From: an uncultured Chloroflexota bacterium
GTDB taxonomy: Bacteria > Chloroflexota > Chloroflexia > Chloroflexales > Roseiflexaceae
Assembly (NCBI GenBank): GCA_937876225.1
Contig: CALFIC010000017.1
Coordinates: 1-55,068 of the forward strand
DNA: 55,068 bases
Direction of reading: 5' to 3'
In this document: one piece after another, positions 46,856 to 53,433 of the stretch
Layout: each line of letters begins with the position of its first letter
How positions within the stretch are numbered: position 1 is the stretch's first letter
The notes under the pieces: generated by a model
Database searches by the model: none
The model's input: the letters and a program-made list of their open reading frames with translations, nothing else
What the model was told of the DNA's origin: nothing
Translations under genes and position numbers: made by a program

Positions 46856-47171
46856 TTGAAGGAGAAAGTATAAAGGAGGAAGTATGAAGTGACCCACCCT
46901 AGCGTCATTCCATGCCGGGTGCCACGGCAACCGTAGCGTGGAATCTCCGTGCATGCCATCGGGTAATTGTCTAGGTGCCCTGCGTCCTCTGCGTGCTCTG
47001 TGCGAGACGGACGAAGTATGAAGTATAAAGTCGGAAGTATGAAGTGAAGTGGGAAGTGGGAAGTGCGTAGCGCACACACAGACATTTATCGGTGTAGCAA
47101 TCCCCAACACTTCCGCGTCCTCTGCGTCCTCTGTGCGCTCTGTGCGAGACGAACGACCATCCTCATGTTCG
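46856..47171. repeat. Non-coding intergenic repeats between the cassettes and trmJ
   Basis: No gene is supported here. Two simple families alternate. One is GAAGTATGAAGT and variants (46879-46890, 47013-47024, 47033-47064). The other is a CTCTGCGT..CTCTGTGCGAGACG element in two copies (about 46979-47013 and 47112-47156). A 38-base imperfect hairpin lies at 46907-46944. Translations of such stretches give low-complexity His/Ser/Leu-rich peptides that look spurious. Confidence 0.75.
46907..46944. repeat. Imperfect inverted repeat (REP-like hairpin)
   Basis: ATTCCATGC (46907-46915) pairs with GCGTGGAAT (46936-46944) with one G-T wobble. Inside it CGGGTGCC pairs with GGCAACCG with one mismatch, leaving a tiny loop. 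There is no T tract, so it looks more like an interspersed palindromic element than a terminator, although it is the only hairpin after cassette copy 2. Confidence 0.55.
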
Positions 47172-47915
47172 CTACGACTTCTGGAGGGCCGCAATAAACT
47201 TGATGGCTTCGCGACAAATCGCTTGGAGCAACATTATCTCGCGGCCATTGGGTTGGGCGCGGTGGGTCAGACTGCGTAACGAACGCATTTTGGCGGGGGC
47301 ACTGGGGCTTTTGAAAAAATCAATCTGGCGCAGGGTCTGCTCGAGGGTCTGCAAAAACTCTTCGATGCGCTCACCTGTTGCCGGCGGATAGACAATCCGC
47401 TTGCTGTCACGGGTCGGTGGCACCGCCATGTGGATTTCGTAGCAGACCAACAACACCGCTTGGGCCAAATTGAGCGAGGCATAACTAGGGTCGGTGGCAA
47501 TGGTAATGAATTGATGGCATTGGTCGAGCTCGGCCTGCTGCAAGCCATTGTCTTCGGGGCCAAACAGCAACGCCACCTGATGACCACTGCTGGCCTGTGC
47601 GATAATCGCCGGCACCGCCACCCGGATGTCTTGGGGGGGCAACGGCGTGTCGCGCACGCGGGCGGTGGTCCCCACTACCCAGGTCATGTCACGCAAGGCC
47701 TCGGCCAAGCTGTCATAGACCTGAATCGACTCCACTACGTCTTGGCTACGATGTGCGACTTGCTCGATGAGCTCGGGGGCGTATTCGCGGGGGGCGACCA
47801 GGCGCAATTGGCGCAAACCCATGTTTTTGAGGGCGCGCACACTCGAGGCAATATTGATTTGGCGCTGTGGGTGGTGCAATACCACGGTAATAGCGTCACG
47901 ATAATTGTTGGTCAT
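47172..47915 (-). CDS. trmJ: TrmJ/SpoU-family RNA 2'-O-methyltransferase
   Basis: 247 residues, usual length for the family. SPOUT (trefoil-knot) methyltransferase that should transfer a methyl group from SAM to a ribose 2'-OH, in TrmJ at position 32 of tRNA. The three SPOUT motifs are present: N21-I-A-S-S-V-R27..K-N-M-G (motif 1), LLFGPEDNGL at 116-125 (motif 2), and SLNLAQAV..CYE within 139-160 (motif 3, the knot and SAM site). VGTTARVR (81-88) is typical of TrmJ rather than other SpoU members. A C-terminal helical extension (about 175-247) follows. AAGGAA (47921-47926, complement) precedes the ATG by five bases. Divergent from hemW over about 100 bases. The tRNA substrate is inferred from family resemblance. 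Confidence 0.85.
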   Translation of the reverse strand: MTNNYRDAITVVLHHPQRQINIASSVRALKNMGLRQLRLVAPREYAPELIEQVAHRSQDVVESIQVYDSLAEALRDMTWVVGTTARVRDTPLPPQDIRVAVPAIIAQASSGHQVALLFGPEDNGLQQAELDQCHQFITIATDPSYASLNLAQAVLLVCYEIHMAVPPTRDSKRIVYPPATGERIEEFLQTLEQTLRQIDFFKSPSAPAKMRSLRSLTHRAQPNGREIMLLQAICREAIKFIAALQKS

Positions 47916-47944
47916 AAACGTTCCTTACAAACGAACCCTGCTAT

Positions 47945-47974
47945 ACTATACCGTGATTGCCGATAGTGTGGCAA
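47945..47974 (-). promoter_or_regulatory. Probable trmJ promoter
   Basis: On the - strand, -35 TTGCCA (complement of 47969-47974), an 18-base spacer, and -10 TATAGT (complement of 47945-47950). The leader to ATG 47915 would be about 25 bases. The -10 region overlaps a TATACT (47942-47947) that could serve hemW on the other strand, though no good -35 was found for it. Confidence 0.5.
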
Positions 47975-47977
47975 TCA
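47954..47977. promoter_or_regulatory. Inverted repeat in the trmJ-hemW divergent promoter region
   Basis: TGATTGCC (47954-47961) and GGCAATCA (47970-47977) are perfect 8-bp arms separated by 8 bases. They cover the -35 element of the proposed trmJ promoter. This could be a repressor operator or chance; no regulator gene is nearby. Confidence 0.4.
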
Positions 47978-48019
47978 ACATCCCGAGGCAGTCGATGGCT
48001 GTGTCGGAGCGGAGCGGTG

Positions 48020-49237
48020 ATGGATTGGCGAACAACTACGATCGGTGCGCGACACCTCTATATTCATATTCCTTTTTGTCACCGGCGTTGTGCCTATTGT
48101 GACTTCAATACCTATGCCAACATGGAAGATCGCATGGCGGCCTATGTCAATGCCTTGTGCAACGAATTGCGGGCCTTGCCACGCATGCCCGCCGCCCCGA
48201 CAGTCCCTGCCGGCCCGCACCCGTTGATGCGGGGCGATTTGCCCCCGACGATCTTCCTCGGCGGCGGCACCCCCAGCATGCTGCCTATCGAGCAGATGGC
48301 GCAGGTGTTGGAAGCCGCCGCGACGGTGGTGCCCTTTGCCGGCGCCGAAATCACGGTCGAATGCAATCCGGGCACCGTGCTGGGGCGCGACTACTTGCGC
48401 GATTTGCGCAGCCTCGGCGTCAACCGCATCAGCATGGGCGTACAAAGCCTGAGCGACCCGATGTTGCGTATGCTGGGGCGCATCCATAGCGCCGCTGACG
48501 CGCGGGCCAGCTACGAGGATGCCCGGCGGGTGGGCTTTGATTCGGTCAATCTCGACTTTATCTTTGGTTTGCCCGGCCAAACAACCACCGATTGGCAAGA
48601 AACCTTGGCCGAAGCGGTGACCTGGGATGTCGATCATTTCGCCATCTACTCACTCATCCTCGAAGAAAGCACCCCCTTGTACGCCCAAGTGATGGGCGGG
48701 CGTTGGAGCGTGCCCGACGATGATGTGACCGGCCAAATGTACGAGCACACCATGGAGTTCCTAGCCGCCCAAGGCTACCACCAATACGAAATCTCCAATT
48801 GGGCCCGGGGCACCGCCGGCGTGGGAGGCTTGCCCCGTCATGCAGGTTTGCATAATGTGGCGTATTGGTTGAATGCCGACTATCACGCCGCGGGGGCGGG
48901 TGCCCACGGCCATGTGGCGGGGCAGCGCTACGTCGATATTTTGGGCATCGACGATTATATCGCCAAGGCCGGCGTGTTGAATTCGCCCATCCGCGAGACG
49001 ACCGCACTGACGGCGGCCGACACCTTGGCCGAAACGATGATGATGGGCTTGCGCCTCAACGATGGCATCAGCTTTGCGCATATCGCCGATCGTTGTGGCA
49101 TCGATGTCCGCCAAGTGCATGCCGCCGCCATCGCCACTGCCCAAGCGCAGGGATTGTTGGAGGTCAGTGACGTAGGGTTGCGGTTGACGCCCCACGGGCG
49201 GATGTTTGGCAATCAGGTGTTTGGATTGTTTGTGTGA
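48020..49237 (+). CDS. hemW: Radical SAM protein HemW (HemN-like)
   Basis: 405 residues from ATG 48020. This start is chosen because GGAG (48011-48014) precedes it by five bases and the sequence reaches the family hallmark YIHIPFC within 20 residues; an in-frame ATG at 47957 only adds an unrelated leader. The cluster motif CxxxCxxC is C20, C24, C27. GGGTPS (near residue 83) is the SAM-binding glycine motif. HNxxYW at about 278-283 and the following GAG-AH segment are typical of HemW, the heme chaperone or transfer protein, rather than the oxygen-independent coproporphyrinogen oxidase HemN, with which it is often confused. Likely cytoplasmic; binds a 4Fe-4S cluster and probably heme. The stop codon lies inside the first palindrome of a 27-bp repeat array. 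Confidence 0.88.
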   Translation: MDWRTTTIGARHLYIHIPFCHRRCAYCDFNTYANMEDRMAAYVNALCNELRALPRMPAAPTVPAGPHPLMRGDLPPTIFLGGGTPSMLPIEQMAQVLEAAATVVPFAGAEITVECNPGTVLGRDYLRDLRSLGVNRISMGVQSLSDPMLRMLGRIHSAADARASYEDARRVGFDSVNLDFIFGLPGQTTTDWQETLAEAVTWDVDHFAIYSLILEESTPLYAQVMGGRWSVPDDDVTGQMYEHTMEFLAAQGYHQYEISNWARGTAGVGGLPRHAGLHNVAYWLNADYHAAGAGAHGHVAGQRYVDILGIDDYIAKAGVLNSPIRETTALTAADTLAETMMMGLRLNDGISFAHIADRCGIDVRQVHAAAIATAQAQGLLEVSDVGLRLTPHGRMFGNQVFGLFV

Positions 49238-49328
49238 GGCATGCCTCACACTTACTTTGTGCGAGGCATGCCTCATACTTACTTTGTGCGAGGCATGCCT
49301 CACACTTACTTTGTGCGAGGCATGCCTC
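49236..49328. repeat. 27-bp tandem repeat with palindrome GAGGCATGCCTC, four copies
   Basis: The 12-base palindrome GAGGCATGCCTC recurs at 49236, 49263, 49290 and 49317, a strict 27-base period. The 15-base linker reads AYACTTACTTTGTGC with one variable base. The first palindrome overlaps the hemW stop. The linkers are nearly identical, so this is not a CRISPR array. It may act as a transcript end or be a REP-like expansion. Confidence 0.92.
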
Positions 49329-49334
49329 ATACAA

Positions 49335-49402
49335 AGCCGCAGCAGGCTGCGTCTCTACTGCGGCGCTACGCAACCATCGTACAGCCGCAGCCTGCTGCGG
49401 CT
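49335..49402. repeat. Perfect 16-bp inverted repeat with 36-base loop
   Basis: AGCCGCAGCAGGCTGC (49335-49350) is exactly complementary to 49387-49402. It sits directly after the 27-bp array and just upstream of the kinase-like gene, ending about 20 bases before its ATG. No T tract follows. It could be a structured leader or an interspersed palindromic element. Confidence 0.8.
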
Positions 49403-49421
49403 CATAAGAAAGGCCCCCGCG

Positions 49422-50345
49422 ATGATAAATGTGACCACGATACTACACCAGCACTACGCCATCGCGGTGGCGACCGTGACCGAGGCCTCCCGGGGACTGG
49501 TGGCCGAAACCTTTATCGCCACCAGTCATAGCGGGGCGCGTTATTTCGTCAAAATCACGCGCACACCATTTTTCAAATGCCGTATCCCCACCAGCATGCC
49601 CGGTCACGCCGCCTTGGCGCAACTCATGCCCGATGCCGTTAGCCACCCCGTGGCCACCCGCACTGGGCAATGGCATGTGGTGGTGGCCGATGCGATGGTG
49701 ACGGTGTGCGATTTTGTGGAAGCACCGTTGTACGAAACATACGATACTGCCCACTTTGGTCGTTTGATCGGGCGCATCCATAACAGTACTCCTGCCATCT
49801 CGATTCACCTCCCGCGCGTGCAGTTTTTTTGCCATCATGCCCAACTCAAACAGCTACTCCGCCTCGCCTTTGACGGTGAGGGCACTGCCCCTTGGCAAGT
49901 CACCCTGACCGCCCGCTTGGCCCCCTACCGCGCCGACTGCAATCGCTATTATCGGCGCTTGTGCGCACTCGAGCAGGCCTATGACCAGCAACCAGTACAC
50001 CCCTGGGTGGTGACGCATGGCGATGCCGGTGGCAACGTGATTGGCTCGGCCCACCAAGGCTTGATGCTGGTCGACTGGGATTATTGCGCCTTGGCGGCGC
50101 CTGAGCGCGATTTGTGGGTCTTCCAATACGACGCCGGCTTTTGGCAAGGCTACCGCGAAGTGGTGGGCGACTACCCGCTCAACTCCTACCGCCTGCAACT
50201 GGCCACCTACCGCCAGTACTTCGACTATATGCTGTATATCTTGAGCGAGATCTACTTGTTGCCGGCGGATGTGGATCGTACTGCCATGATGGACAATTTG
50301 TTGAGCCTGTTTGCAGATGGCTGGGTGCAACCGCACCTAGTCTGA
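49422..50345 (+). CDS. Aminoglycoside phosphotransferase-fold (APH/CotS-like) kinase
   Basis: 307 residues from ATG 49422. The frame is open further upstream, but that part only translates the 27-bp repeats; AAGAAAGG (49406-49413) supports the start chosen. Motifs of the APH/choline-kinase fold are visible: a candidate ATP-binding lysine K44 in YFVKITR, the catalytic loop H199-G-D201..N205 (HGDAGGNV), and the metal-binding D218 in LVDWD followed by APERDLW. These say a small-molecule phosphotransferase; the substrate cannot be read from sequence, and resistance is not implied because the fold also includes homoserine, choline and sugar kinases. It stands alone between hemW and the rlmI operon, with its own short intergenic regions on both sides. 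Confidence 0.75.
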   Translation: MINVTTILHQHYAIAVATVTEASRGLVAETFIATSHSGARYFVKITRTPFFKCRIPTSMPGHAALAQLMPDAVSHPVATRTGQWHVVVADAMVTVCDFVEAPLYETYDTAHFGRLIGRIHNSTPAISIHLPRVQFFCHHAQLKQLLRLAFDGEGTAPWQVTLTARLAPYRADCNRYYRRLCALEQAYDQQPVHPWVVTHGDAGGNVIGSAHQGLMLVDWDYCALAAPERDLWVFQYDAGFWQGYREVVGDYPLNSYRLQLATYRQYFDYMLYILSEIYLLPADVDRTAMMDNLLSLFADGWVQPHLV

Positions 50346-50367
50346 GCACGTGTGCTCCTGGCTGGCG

Positions 50368-50376
50368 TGGTATGAT
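50368..50376 (+). promoter_or_regulatory. Possible extended -10 promoter of the rlmI operon
   Basis: TGGTATGAT matches the TGnTATAAT extended -10 form; no good -35 is needed or seen. It would give a leader of about 30 bases. A small palindrome, GAGCAC-GT-GTGCTC (50344-50357), overlaps the upstream stop codon and could end the previous transcript. Confidence 0.4.
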
Positions 50377-50414
50377 GGAATGAACGGGCGTTTTGCCCAT
50401 AAAAGGAACTATGT

Positions 50415-51599
50415 ATGTCATCGATTGTGCTCAAACCCGGTCGCGAACGTTCGGTACGCAACCGCCACCCCTGGATTTTTTCGGGTGCCATTGCCCGGAG
50501 TGCCCCAGTCGACGCCGACGAAGTCGACGTCTATAGCGACGACGGCATTTGGCAGGCGCGCGCGTTGTGGAGCCAGTTTTCGCAAATCCGTGGCCGGATT
50601 ATGACCTGGGAGCCCAATGAGCGCATCGATATTTTGTTTATCCACCAGCGCATCGCCCAAGCCATCGACCTGCGCTTGCGCCTGCCAGCCTATACCGACG
50701 CCAACGCCATGCGCTTGGTGCACGGTGAATCCGACGGCCTGCCCGGCTTGATTGTCGACCGCTATGGCGATTATGTGGTCGTGCAACTGATGTCGCGGGG
50801 CATGGATGCCCGCCGTGACATGATTGTCGAAGTGCTGGTTGACCTGCTCCACCCCAAAGGCATCATCGACCGCAGTGACGACGACAATCGCTCCCTCGAA
50901 GGTCTGACCCCCAGCGCCGGCGTCTTGTGGGGCACCGCCCCCGATGGCCCGTTGGTGGTGACGCACCCCACTGGTCTGCGCGAAACGGTCGATTTGACGG
51001 GTGGCCAAAAGACCGGCGGCTACCTCGACCAAGTCATGAACCGCGTGTCGCTGGCGGCCTATGCCGAAGGCGCCGAAGTGCTGGACTGCTTCTGTTATAA
51101 CGGCGGCTTTAGTGTGGCGATGGCCCTCGGTGGTGCCGCCTCGATTGTGGCCGCCGACAGTAGCGCCCCAGCCCTCGATGCCTTGCAACATGACATCAAA
51201 CTCAACGGTGCGGCTAGTACCCCCCTCGAAATCGTCGAAGCCGATGTGTTCAAATTGCTCCGACTCTACCGCGACCAAGAGCGCCGCTTCGACATGATTA
51301 TCCTCGACCCGCCCAAATTCGCCCATTCGCAATCGCAAGTCGAGCGTGCCACGCACGGCTACAAAGACATCAACTTGCTGGCGTTGCGCTTGTTGCGCCC
51401 GGGTGGGATTTTGGCGACCTATTCTTGTTCGGGGTTGGTATCGGCCGACTTGTTCCAAAAGGTCATCTTTGGCGCCTCGATCGATGCCCACCGCGACGTG
51501 CAAATCATCGAACGCCACACCCAAGCCCCCGACCATCCCGTGTTGTTGAGCTTCCCCGAGGGTGAATACCTCAAGGGGTTGGTGTGTCGCGTCTGGTAA
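50415..51599 (+). CDS. rlmI: RlmI-like 23S rRNA m5C methyltransferase
   Basis: 394 residues, normal for the RlmI (YccW) family. An N-terminal PUA domain (about 1-75, GRERSVRNRHPWIFSGAI) is followed by an RlmI-type linker and a class I SAM-methyltransferase domain. The SAM-binding strand is VLDCFCYNGGF (about 220-230), the catalytic DPPKFA is at D298, and a second signature, Y-S-C338-S-G, supplies the cysteine expected of cytosine-C5 methyltransferases. The E. coli enzyme methylates C1962 of 23S rRNA; the target here is inferred. AAGGA (50403-50407) precedes ATG 50415 by 7 bases; an out-of-frame ATG at 50411 is ignored. First gene of a three-gene operon. Confidence 0.87.
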   Translation: MSSIVLKPGRERSVRNRHPWIFSGAIARSAPVDADEVDVYSDDGIWQARALWSQFSQIRGRIMTWEPNERIDILFIHQRIAQAIDLRLRLPAYTDANAMRLVHGESDGLPGLIVDRYGDYVVVQLMSRGMDARRDMIVEVLVDLLHPKGIIDRSDDDNRSLEGLTPSAGVLWGTAPDGPLVVTHPTGLRETVDLTGGQKTGGYLDQVMNRVSLAAYAEGAEVLDCFCYNGGFSVAMALGGAASIVAADSSAPALDALQHDIKLNGAASTPLEIVEADVFKLLRLYRDQERRFDMIILDPPKFAHSQSQVERATHGYKDINLLALRLLRPGGILATYSCSGLVSADLFQKVIFGASIDAHRDVQIIERHTQAPDHPVLLSFPEGEYLKGLVCRVW

Positions 51600-51606
51600 C
51601 GTCATC

Positions 51607-52308
51607 ATGCAACTACCGCTTTTTCCATTGCCATTGGTGCTGTTGCCCCAGGCGCCCTTGACCCTCAACGTCTTTGAGCCGCGCTACCGCGCCATGGTGG
51701 CGCAGTGCCTGATGCACCAGCAACCCTTTGGGGTAGTGCTGGTGCAGGCACGCCAAGTGCATAGTGGCAGTGCTGACGACATCATCCAGATGCAGCAATT
51801 CCTCGCTTCGTTCCCCACCGACGCCGACGAATACCCGGCCTACCTGCCCCATCGCATCGCCACCATCGCCACCATCCAAGACCATGTGGTGTTTGATGAT
51901 GGCCGCTTTGGCTTGCAGTGTGTGGGGGGCGAGCGGGTTCAGATTGTCGGCTTGACCCAGCGTCTGCCCTATTTGGTGGCTACGGTGACCCCCATCCCCG
52001 ATGACGTTACCCCCGCCACCAAAGCGGCCGCCATGGCCTTGCACGAAGTCTACGCCCGCTATTGGCGGGCGGTGCAACGCACCAGCGCCGCGCCCGTAGT
52101 GGTCGAGCCACTGCCGAGCGACGAAGTGGCCTTGAGTTGGCACCTGGCCCAGCGCATACAGGTCGACAACGACCGCAAGCAAGAATTGCTGCGCATGTCT
52201 ACCACCCAGCGCCTGCGTAGCATGATTGTGGCGCTGCGGGCCGAAGCACGCACGTTGCCGTTGACCACCCCGCGGGCGCCAGCCGGCGAACAATGGAGTT
52301 GGAACTAA
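51607..52308 (+). CDS. LON substrate-binding domain protein
   Basis: 233 residues from ATG 51607, seven bases after the rlmI stop. An earlier in-frame ATG (51562) lies inside rlmI and is rejected because the LON-domain signature MQLPLFPLPLVLLP begins at 51607. Residues 1 to about 195 fit the N-terminal substrate-binding domain of Lon protease (L-N-V-F-E-P-R-Y-R near 22-30), with no AAA+ or protease part, so this is a stand-alone LON-domain protein. A helical C-terminal segment with KQELL and MSTTQRLRSM matches the end of the same domain family. The biochemical role of stand-alone members is not established. Its stop overlaps the next start by one base. Confidence 0.8.
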   Translation: MQLPLFPLPLVLLPQAPLTLNVFEPRYRAMVAQCLMHQQPFGVVLVQARQVHSGSADDIIQMQQFLASFPTDADEYPAYLPHRIATIATIQDHVVFDDGRFGLQCVGGERVQIVGLTQRLPYLVATVTPIPDDVTPATKAAAMALHEVYARYWRAVQRTSAAPVVVEPLPSDEVALSWHLAQRIQVDNDRKQELLRMSTTQRLRSMIVALRAEARTLPLTTPRAPAGEQWSWN

Positions 52309-52592
52309 TGGTGGTGGCAGTTGGCACGGCGTCGCTCTATTTGCCGAGTATTTTTTCGCTCAAAGAAAAACGTTCGCTGGTCAAATCACTCATCGAGCGC
52401 ATCAAAGCGCGCTACAACGTGTCGGTGGCCGAAGTGGGTGACCACGATGTGCACGGCCGCACCCAAATCGGCGTGGCGGCGGTGTCGACTCGTGGTGACC
52501 ACGCCCAACACCAAATCGAAGCGGTCTTTCGCTTCATCGAAGAAACCCGCCCCGACGTGGTCTGGATCGACAGCGACATTGAATTGCTGTGA
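52308..52592 (+). CDS. ylxP: DUF503 (YlxP-like) family protein
   Basis: 94 residues. ATG 52308 overlaps the LON-gene stop by one base (TAATG), implying translational coupling. GGAG at 52295-52298 sits nine bases upstream. An ATG at 52293 is possible, but family members start with M-x-V-G-type sequence as here. Hallmarks: SLKEKRSLVKSLIERIK, then YNVSVAEV and a buried H-D/Q pattern followed by IGVAAVS. DUF503/YlxP proteins are small cytoplasmic proteins often encoded among translation and ribosome-assembly genes, and here the gene sits with an rRNA methyltransferase. Their molecular role is not settled. Confidence 0.85.
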   Translation: MVVAVGTASLYLPSIFSLKEKRSLVKSLIERIKARYNVSVAEVGDHDVHGRTQIGVAAVSTRGDHAQHQIEAVFRFIEETRPDVVWIDSDIELL

Positions 52593-52601
52593 GCCAAAAC
52601 A

Positions 52602-52638
52602 AATCCCCCCACGACACATTTCGTGCCGTGGGGGGATT
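52602..52638. terminator. Bidirectional terminator between ylxP and the PIG-L gene
   Basis: AATCCCCCCACG (52602-52613) pairs perfectly with CGTGGGGGGATT (52627-52638); two more outer-loop pairs are possible. CTTTTGGG follows on the + strand. TTTGTTTTGG follows on the - strand, a better T-rich run. It lies between two convergent genes 57 bases apart, so both transcripts can end here. Confidence 0.82.
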
Positions 52639-52649
52639 CTTTTGGGTTG

Positions 52650-53330
52650 TTACACCGGCATTTTTCTGAAGCCTTCGGCGGCGGCAAAGCCATGGGGTGC
52701 GCCCAGTTCGGCGGCCCGGGCGCGCACGCGCTCTTCCCAGCCTTTGGCGTTGTCGAGCTGGGTATGGTGTTCCCGGAGCGAGGCGATTTTGGTTTCGAGG
52801 GTGCTACTAATGTCTTCGAAGTGGTCGGGTTGTTCGGCCGCCCACAGCATCAGCGCTTCGGGGCGCCACAAATCGATGCCGACTTGCATCAACCCCGGCA
52901 CAAACAAATGGTCGCGGGCCGACACCAAGCCATCGAGTACCGCAAAGCCCACGGCGCGGTGGTCGGGGTGCCACATATATTGCTTCCAGGGGTCATGGCT
53001 AAACACCAAAGTCGGCTTGAGCATGCGAATATACAAGCACATTTCCAGCCGCAAGGCGGCGGTAGCTTCGAGCTCGCCGTCGTTGTAGCGCAGGTGGATG
53101 CATTTGTGGCCACCCAGCACATCCAGGGCCGCTTTTTGTTCGATTTCGCGGGCAGCCGACAAATGGAAGGGGCTCAGGTCGCGATCGTGCGTGCCTTTGT
53201 TGCCGTTGGTCACGACGATGTAGGTGACTTCCCAGCCTTCGCGGGCCAGCCGGGCCAGCGTGCCACCAGCGCCGAATTCGGCATCATCGGGGTGGGCTCC
53301 AATCGCCAAGGCGCGTTTGACTTCTGTCAT
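52650..53330 (-). CDS. PIG-L family N-acetyl deacetylase
   Basis: 226 residues from ATG 53330. The open frame continues upstream to 53411 but crosses the dnaN terminator, and AAAGGA about ten bases before 53330 supports the shorter form. The fold is that of zinc-dependent LmbE/PIG-L deacetylases: A-H13-P-D-D16 near the N terminus, and H121-P-D-H124 later, giving the usual His/Asp/His zinc ligands. Family members remove an acetyl group from N-acetylglucosamine-type sugars, as in bacillithiol (BshB) or mycothiol (MshB) synthesis or in glycolipid and antibiotic pathways. No neighbouring thiol-synthesis gene is present, so the substrate is open. Cytoplasmic, no signal peptide. Confidence 0.85.
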   Translation of the reverse strand: MTEVKRALAIGAHPDDAEFGAGGTLARLAREGWEVTYIVVTNGNKGTHDRDLSPFHLSAAREIEQKAALDVLGGHKCIHLRYNDGELEATAALRLEMCLYIRMLKPTLVFSHDPWKQYMWHPDHRAVGFAVLDGLVSARDHLFVPGLMQVGIDLWRPEALMLWAAEQPDHFEDISSTLETKIASLREHHTQLDNAKGWEERVRARAAELGAPHGFAAAEGFRKMPV

Positions 53331-53385
53331 GGGTGGTATTCCTTTTTTGTGAAAAAAACGTGGGGCGCGGCGGTGAATAAGACAA

Positions 53386-53418
53386 AACGCCGGCGGCACC
53401 GCCCATGCCACCGGCGTT
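53386..53418 (-). terminator. Terminator of dnaN
   Basis: AACGCCGGCGGCA (53386-53398) pairs with TGCCACCGGCGTT (53406-53418) with one mismatch or wobble, loop of 7 bases. Read on the - strand it is followed by TTGTCTTATT. It starts 16 bases past the dnaN stop, separating dnaN from the PIG-L gene. Confidence 0.75.
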
Positions 53419-53433
53419 GGATTGCACGATGCG

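Noticed and set aside
46826..47194. Minus-strand frames of 77 and 122 codons in the intergenic region.
   Set aside because: Their products are low-complexity translations of the simple repeats, with no start signals or family resemblance.
47957..48019. Longer start for hemW at 47957.
   Set aside because: The extra 21 residues overlap the promoter and inverted repeat region, have no ribosome binding site as good as the one before 48020, and do not resemble the family.
49236..49328. Possible CRISPR array.
   Set aside because: The period is only 27 bases and the 15-base linkers are nearly identical, so there are no variable spacers; no cas gene is present.
49206..49421. Upstream extension of the kinase-like gene, giving repeated CEACL-type peptides.
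   Set aside because: It only translates the end of hemW and the 27-bp palindromic array; the ATG at 49422 has a ribosome binding site and begins the conserved region.
50418..51668. 416-codon open frame antisense to rlmI, and a 338-codon frame (53422-54438) antisense to dnaN.
   Set aside because: GC-rich coding DNA commonly leaves the opposite strand open; the sense genes have clear family motifs and the antisense products do not.
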